A DNA stretch of 64,000 nt, taken from Cycas panzhihuaensis. Lineage: Eukaryota; Cycadophyta. The notes below the pieces were generated by a model that worked only from the letters and a program-made list of their open reading frames with translations, had not been told where the DNA came from and ran no database searches. A program made the translations under genes and the position numbers. Each line of letters starts with the position of its first letter. Position 1 is the stretch's first letter. Positions 60,071-64,000 of the stretch are shown here, piece after piece. The stretch is taken from NCBI GenBank assembly GCA_023213395.1, contig CM041465.1, forward strand, positions 62,937,741-63,001,740. Reading direction: 5' to 3'.

Positions 60071-62636
60071 TGGACGCGCGTCTACGGGATAGCTACCTAA
60101 CTGATAGGTGTGGTGAGAGTGGGTGATGATGTAATCGAAGGAGAGGCCTATAAGAAAAGTAATTATCATGCAGAGCGCCCCGTGTGCCGGAGCGCGAGTT
60201 CGGGACCTGCAATGGAATATGGCTACTAACAAGTGATCCTCCACCACTTTGAACAAAGGATGAAGAGTCGTAGGGTTAGCTTAGGTTGACTTAGGGACAC
60301 GATCCTCCCACCCTTGGATGGCCAGAAGGGGAAGGAGAAGATCCAAGAAAGATAGATCAAGGGTGTGCCTAAACAAGCTAGCTGGGTACATAAGCAACGC
60401 GGGAGGCAAGAAACTTATGTGGCTAAGGAGAGGAGGAAAGGTGAAAGGGTGGTTCCTATGGCCTTTCGTATGGGTAACAAAGATACATGTAATGAAACAA
60501 GTAAAGCGTAACCAAAGAACAAAGTCAAATTTCCCTTTTATTTTCTAATGTGTTAATTACTAAGAAAGGAATCTAAAAGGAAATAAAGTGGTAGAGTAGA
60601 GTAAGGTGTGCACCTGGACCGAGGGCGTGTGTGACAAGGACCAACTCGAGGGGCACCAAGCTACTCCATGCGGTGCATCGGATGCGAAGTGTCACGGTGG
60701 ACTTAGATGAGGGGCTCCCTTACCTTCCCCGGAAAAAATACTAAATGCAATGCCAGGGAAAGAAAGGAAGTAGATGCTAATAACTGAAGAAGTGTGAAAA
60801 TACGATGTACATTAGGGCACTTACCGGCAACAGGGCTAACGGACAATATCCTTTGCGTTCCCCAAGCACCTGCAAGCAACGGCAACCTCCCCCTTTCCGG
60901 AGAAAGGATACAAACATACAATATGAGATTCTAACAATATATGTCTATATGAAGTAAATATGAATCTAAACACACATATGTTAGTATCAATCCAATGATG
61001 ATAGTATGTAAAAGAGGGTAACCAAAGCAAAGGTAAATGACCGGTAAGCCTCGGAGTGGCCCACCTCCCGCAAATAACACCCTAACCTCCCCCCAAGAGT
61101 CACAAGGCAGTGAGGGCGAGGCCAAGAGAAATGGCTGGAAACGGTAACGAGAAGGTGAAGACGAGCCAAAGAACACCTACGGCGAACCGGGATGCTATGA
61201 GGAGCAAACTGGGCTACCGAGAAGAAAGTTGGACAAGGACTAGCAGTTGGGACTTATGTGAGTTGCCCAAACCTGAACTTGAGCCCTCAAACCAGCGCTG
61301 CAACGTGTGACACACTGATTTCAATGGCTAAAAGAGGGCCAACAAACCCTTGTTTCAGTGCCAAGGACAGCATGAGGCGAGAGGGAGGATTTGGGGGGCT
61401 TAGTGCTACTTGAGGAGTATGGGAGGTGGTACGGAATCCACCCAGCTCCTTCCCAAAGCCTATGCTAACCCTCAACGCCGCTGCCTTGAGCAACAAATGC
61501 AGGTAAGAGGCACAAGGGCAGAGGTAAAACAGTCCACAAAAAGGAAGACAACTAAACTCATAAAGACAAGTAGGGAGCAAGCAAGGTGGAGCATTAATAT
61601 CACAAGAAAAACAATTCAAACTAAGAAATACTTGAGTGAGGGGGGCAAGGGACTTGCCTCAACCAAGGGGCAGTGAAGAGGGGGTGAGAAATCAGCCCAG
61701 ATCTGAAGTGCAGCAGGTTTGGGACCCTACTAAGGGGGTTGGAAGGAGAACACCTGCACTTGGAACCCTTGATGGCTGCCCGGGGCAAGAATCCACTGAA
61801 ACCTCTCCAAGGGGCCCTCTCCAAGGTGTGTGAGGGGCTGGGAGAATGTCCTAGCCACACCAAAGGAGAGTTGGGTGCTGTAGGAAAGACGCAGGTCCTG
61901 TGGTAGCAGCAGGCGTGAGAGAAGAGCAGCATTTGTGTTTCCTTGAGGAGCAATCCAAAAGTGAGCAAAAAGTCCTAAAAAATGAGTCAAAAATGACTTA
62001 AGTACTTAACCCAAACCCTAAAGTGAGCAATTAGGGCACGACTGGAAGAGAGTTAAGTCGCAAGCCACGTGGCAATTTCATAATAAATGCAAAATTACCA
62101 TGGCAGATTTTAAAAAATAAATTAGAACAACAGCATCAAGAACTCGTGGTACCGATGTTCCGTGATGCAGTGAAAATCGCCATGCAGACCTAGAGGCAAA
62201 ATAGGCCCCGCCGGTCTAAGTGAGGCAGATGACCAAAAGGGCTAATGGGGGCCTGAGACCCCTACCCGTGGGTAAACAAGCCAACAGACGGGTCCAAAGG
62301 AGCAAAAATAGGGCTCAAATAGGGTGGCAAGTCGACCAAACGATGACGGGTCATCACACGGGTGGAGGTGGTGCAAACCTAGTGGATCCTAGAGCGAGGA
62401 GGGCAGATGCGGGAAGTGAAATGGCCACCAGGGTGCCACACTCGCTGGGAGTGTGCCCCTGCTATAGTCGTCATAGACTAAAATAAGTGTAGACGAGGAC
62501 AAAGCCGCCTACAAAGCCACACACATGCAGACATGCAAGCAAACACTCATCAAAAGAAAGCGATGATAATACGAGAAACATACCTGCACTTACCTGAGTC
62601 GGTGATTCCGTATCCATTCCTAGAAGCCGAGAAACA
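60071..62636 (-). repeat. Tat-I 5' LTR (2.57 kb)
   Basis: Plus-strand text begins TGGACGCGCGTCTACGGG and ends GAAGCCGAGAAACA. Partner of 46050-48626. Frames seen in it are not conserved between the two LTRs. Confidence 0.9.
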
Positions 62637-64000
62637 CAAGAGAACCTAACTTCCTTTCAAGGTGCATATCCCCAAGTCCCTTTTTAGTAAGGGGCACATC
62701 CTCAAGGAGGGATGGGTTTACCACCCGCATCTGTTCCTTTCCCTTTACCTCCTACTTCATTTGTCAATCCTACGGTCCATGCAAGGGCATGCCCCTTCAT
62801 GGATTATCGATCAACACCACTATTTGTTGAGGCGTTGAGAAGTAATCTATCATCTCATCATCCCGAAGTTCCCAAATTTGATGGAACTTCATCATAAGAC
62901 CCAACGGAACATGTTTATAGTTTCTCTATAGTATGTATTGATTATTGGGCCTATGACCACATCTTAATGAAACTATTTCCTCGATCTTTACAAGGTGATG
63001 CCCTTAAGTGGTTTTATCGTCTTCCAGCTCATTCTATTTTCTCATTCCAGTAACTTATGGACGAGTTCATCAATTATTTTGATGTTGCTCACCTATTTAA
63101 AAGTTGAATGAAATCCCTCCTATCGCTCAAACAAGGTCACGATGAGATGAATCGTGACTTTGTGTGGTGATTTCATGACCTTCTTCATTCCACTAAGGCT
63201 ACTTTGCCTGAGGAATAGAAGAGAGATCTCTTCATTAATATACTTCACCCTGAAGTCCATGTAGAAGTCCTTAAGATGGGGGCAACTATATGTGACTCTG
63301 CTATTGCAAAGTGCTTAGCACTTGAGGCTATTGAGATCTAGGCTAGACTCAAGAAGCCTCTCAAACTATCACAGCGACATAAGGTACCACCTTCAACCAA
63401 AGAAGCCAAACCGCAATAATCCTATAGGTCTTCTTCTCATCCAACTGAGAAGACCCTAGATCTGCTTACATCCACCATACGTTCATTCGAACGTATGATG
63501 AAGGAACTTAAACTGCAAGCTCCTTCATCATCTACTTCTAACAAACAAATCCAACAAGCTACTCAAGCTTCCCTCCCTAGGAATGGTAACGCCCAATCCT
63601 CTCAAGTGAATAAGACAGACTCTTCGCTTGAGAAGAAGTGGTGCTCCATTCACAGGGAGTGTTTCCATGATGACTCACGTTGTAGGGCCCAGCATCCTAG
63701 GGATGTCCCTCGATGTGACTCATCCTTTAAACAGGCCTCAAGGCCTAACCTAGACTAATCGGTCCATAAGGATCCATTCCCCAAACATAGAGAATGTGAT
63801 CATAATACTCAGCCCAAAAACAACTGGAATCAGGGAAGATCATCGAATTCCCATCCTTCCCACGATAAAGGGAAGGGCACCCAGGATTCATCTTCTTCTT
63901 CGCGTTCCCCTCACTGATGTACTCCTTCACCTTTGCAGTCTGAGAATAAGGGAAAGAAGGTAATCTAAATGCTTGAGGCTACTCCCTTATATGTCCTTAC
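62637..64000 (+). pseudogene. Tat-O gag, central part (continues past window)
   Basis: Resumes the Tat-O gag exactly where Tat-I cut it: N-L-T-S-F-Q-G-A-Y-P, then H-P-Q-G-G-M-G-L-P-P and F-V-N-P-T-V. It is collinear with Tat-I gag from about 58870 leftwards, through W-A-Y-D-H-I-L-M-K-L-F (about 62950) to the knuckle-like W-C-S-I-H-R-E-C-F-H-D-D-S-R-C near 63640, where the last Cys is intact (Tyr in Tat-I). At least eight stops occur, often TAA or TAG for CAA or CAG (for example at 62895). Confidence 0.85.

Larger units (their letters stand above)
46050..62636 (-). mobile_element. Tat-I: complete 16.6-kb Tat-lineage element with antisense gene and extra RNase H
   Basis: LTRs 46050-48626 and 60071-62636 have TG...CA ends. 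The flanks are TGAGG (46045-46049) and CAAGA (62637-62641). Tat-I's own gag reads CAAGG at the matching place, so both are likely decayed copies of one target. Coding on the minus strand: gag-protease-RT-RNase H-integrase (59897 to about 53230), then an antisense plant-mobile-domain gene (50140-52621, plus), then a stand-alone RNase H (49454-49032, minus). RT text (D-G-F-S-G-Y-N-Q-I, then M-P-F-G-L-K-N-A-G-A-T-Y-Q-R) and the second RNase H place it in the Tat lineage. LTRs are about 90% alike by eye, so it is old, and every frame carries lesions. Confidence 0.92.
42141..64000 (+). mobile_element. Tat-O: Ty3/gypsy-Tat element running off the right edge
   Basis: The left border is TGTTTCC at 42141, inside the copia-3 integrase, with CTTAG (42136-42140) as the putative duplicated target. 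A 2.7-kb 5' LTR, a leader, and gag (45133 onwards) follow. Gag is split by Tat-I at 46050 and resumes at 62637, continuing past the window end. Protease, RT, integrase and 3' LTR must lie outside. LTR, leader and gag are recognisably homologous to Tat-I, so one family member has inserted in another. Confidence 0.85.

Noticed and set aside
46050-62636. Endogenous pararetrovirus (caulimovirid) instead of a retrotransposon
   Set aside because: Two long LTRs with TG...CA ends, integrase and Tat-type RT are present, and no movement-protein motif is visible.

Overview
The window is a stretch of a large, AT-rich, transposon-packed land-plant nuclear genome. The signs are Ty1/copia and Ty3/gypsy-Tat elements, initiator-Met-tRNA primer sites, a tRNA-derived SINE, an F-box gene and an amino-acid-permease exon. 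The mix of very old nested elements would suit a gymnosperm-like genome, but I cannot assign a species. The only host-type gene is one F-box gene at 5.0-6.3 kb (minus strand), and it carries one in-frame TAG. Everything else is repeats.

Left part, 1-9.4 kb: an AT-rich foldback/tandem repeat family (R, 1-2560), a decayed Ty3 gag-protease scrap (about 2.9-3.2 kb), the F-box gene, a SINE with a 15-bp target duplication (6624-6955), and copy A of a long dispersed repeat (7746-9408).

Middle part, 9.4-42 kb, is nested. A non-autonomous LTR element, LARD-A (9409-20530, minus), holds copia-1 (11933-18875, plus, TSD AACTC). Copy B of the dispersed repeat (24003-24956 plus 37872-38563) is split by copia-2 (24957-37871, minus, TSD AAAAC). 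Copia-2 is itself split by a gag-only LTR element, TR-GAG (28893-34502, plus), and its leader carries an antisense amino-acid-permease fragment. LARD-B (from 38564) is entered by copia-3 (39318-42140, minus), which is cut by the right-hand block.

Right part, 42.1-64 kb: Tat-O, a Ty3/gypsy-Tat element (plus strand, 2.7-kb 5' LTR at 42141-44875), runs off the right edge. Its gag is split by Tat-I, a complete but decayed 16.6-kb Tat element of the same family on the minus strand (46050-62636, LTRs about 2.57 kb). Tat-I reads gag-protease-RT-RNase H-integrase on the minus strand. It is followed by a plus-strand (antisense) plant-mobile-domain gene, and then by a second, stand-alone RNase H back on the minus strand next to the 3' LTR.

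The most notable item is that antisense gene. It has a TATA box (49973), an 8-codon first exon (50140-50163) ending at a GTGAGT donor, a 469-bp intron, a phase-0 join into the mobile-domain exon, and a second GT-AG intron (51852-51962) before a coiled-coil exon. Introns inside a retrotransposon can persist only if they are not spliced from genomic RNA, and antisense orientation guarantees that. All coding regions except the short ones are broken, mostly by C-to-T or G-to-A type stop codons.
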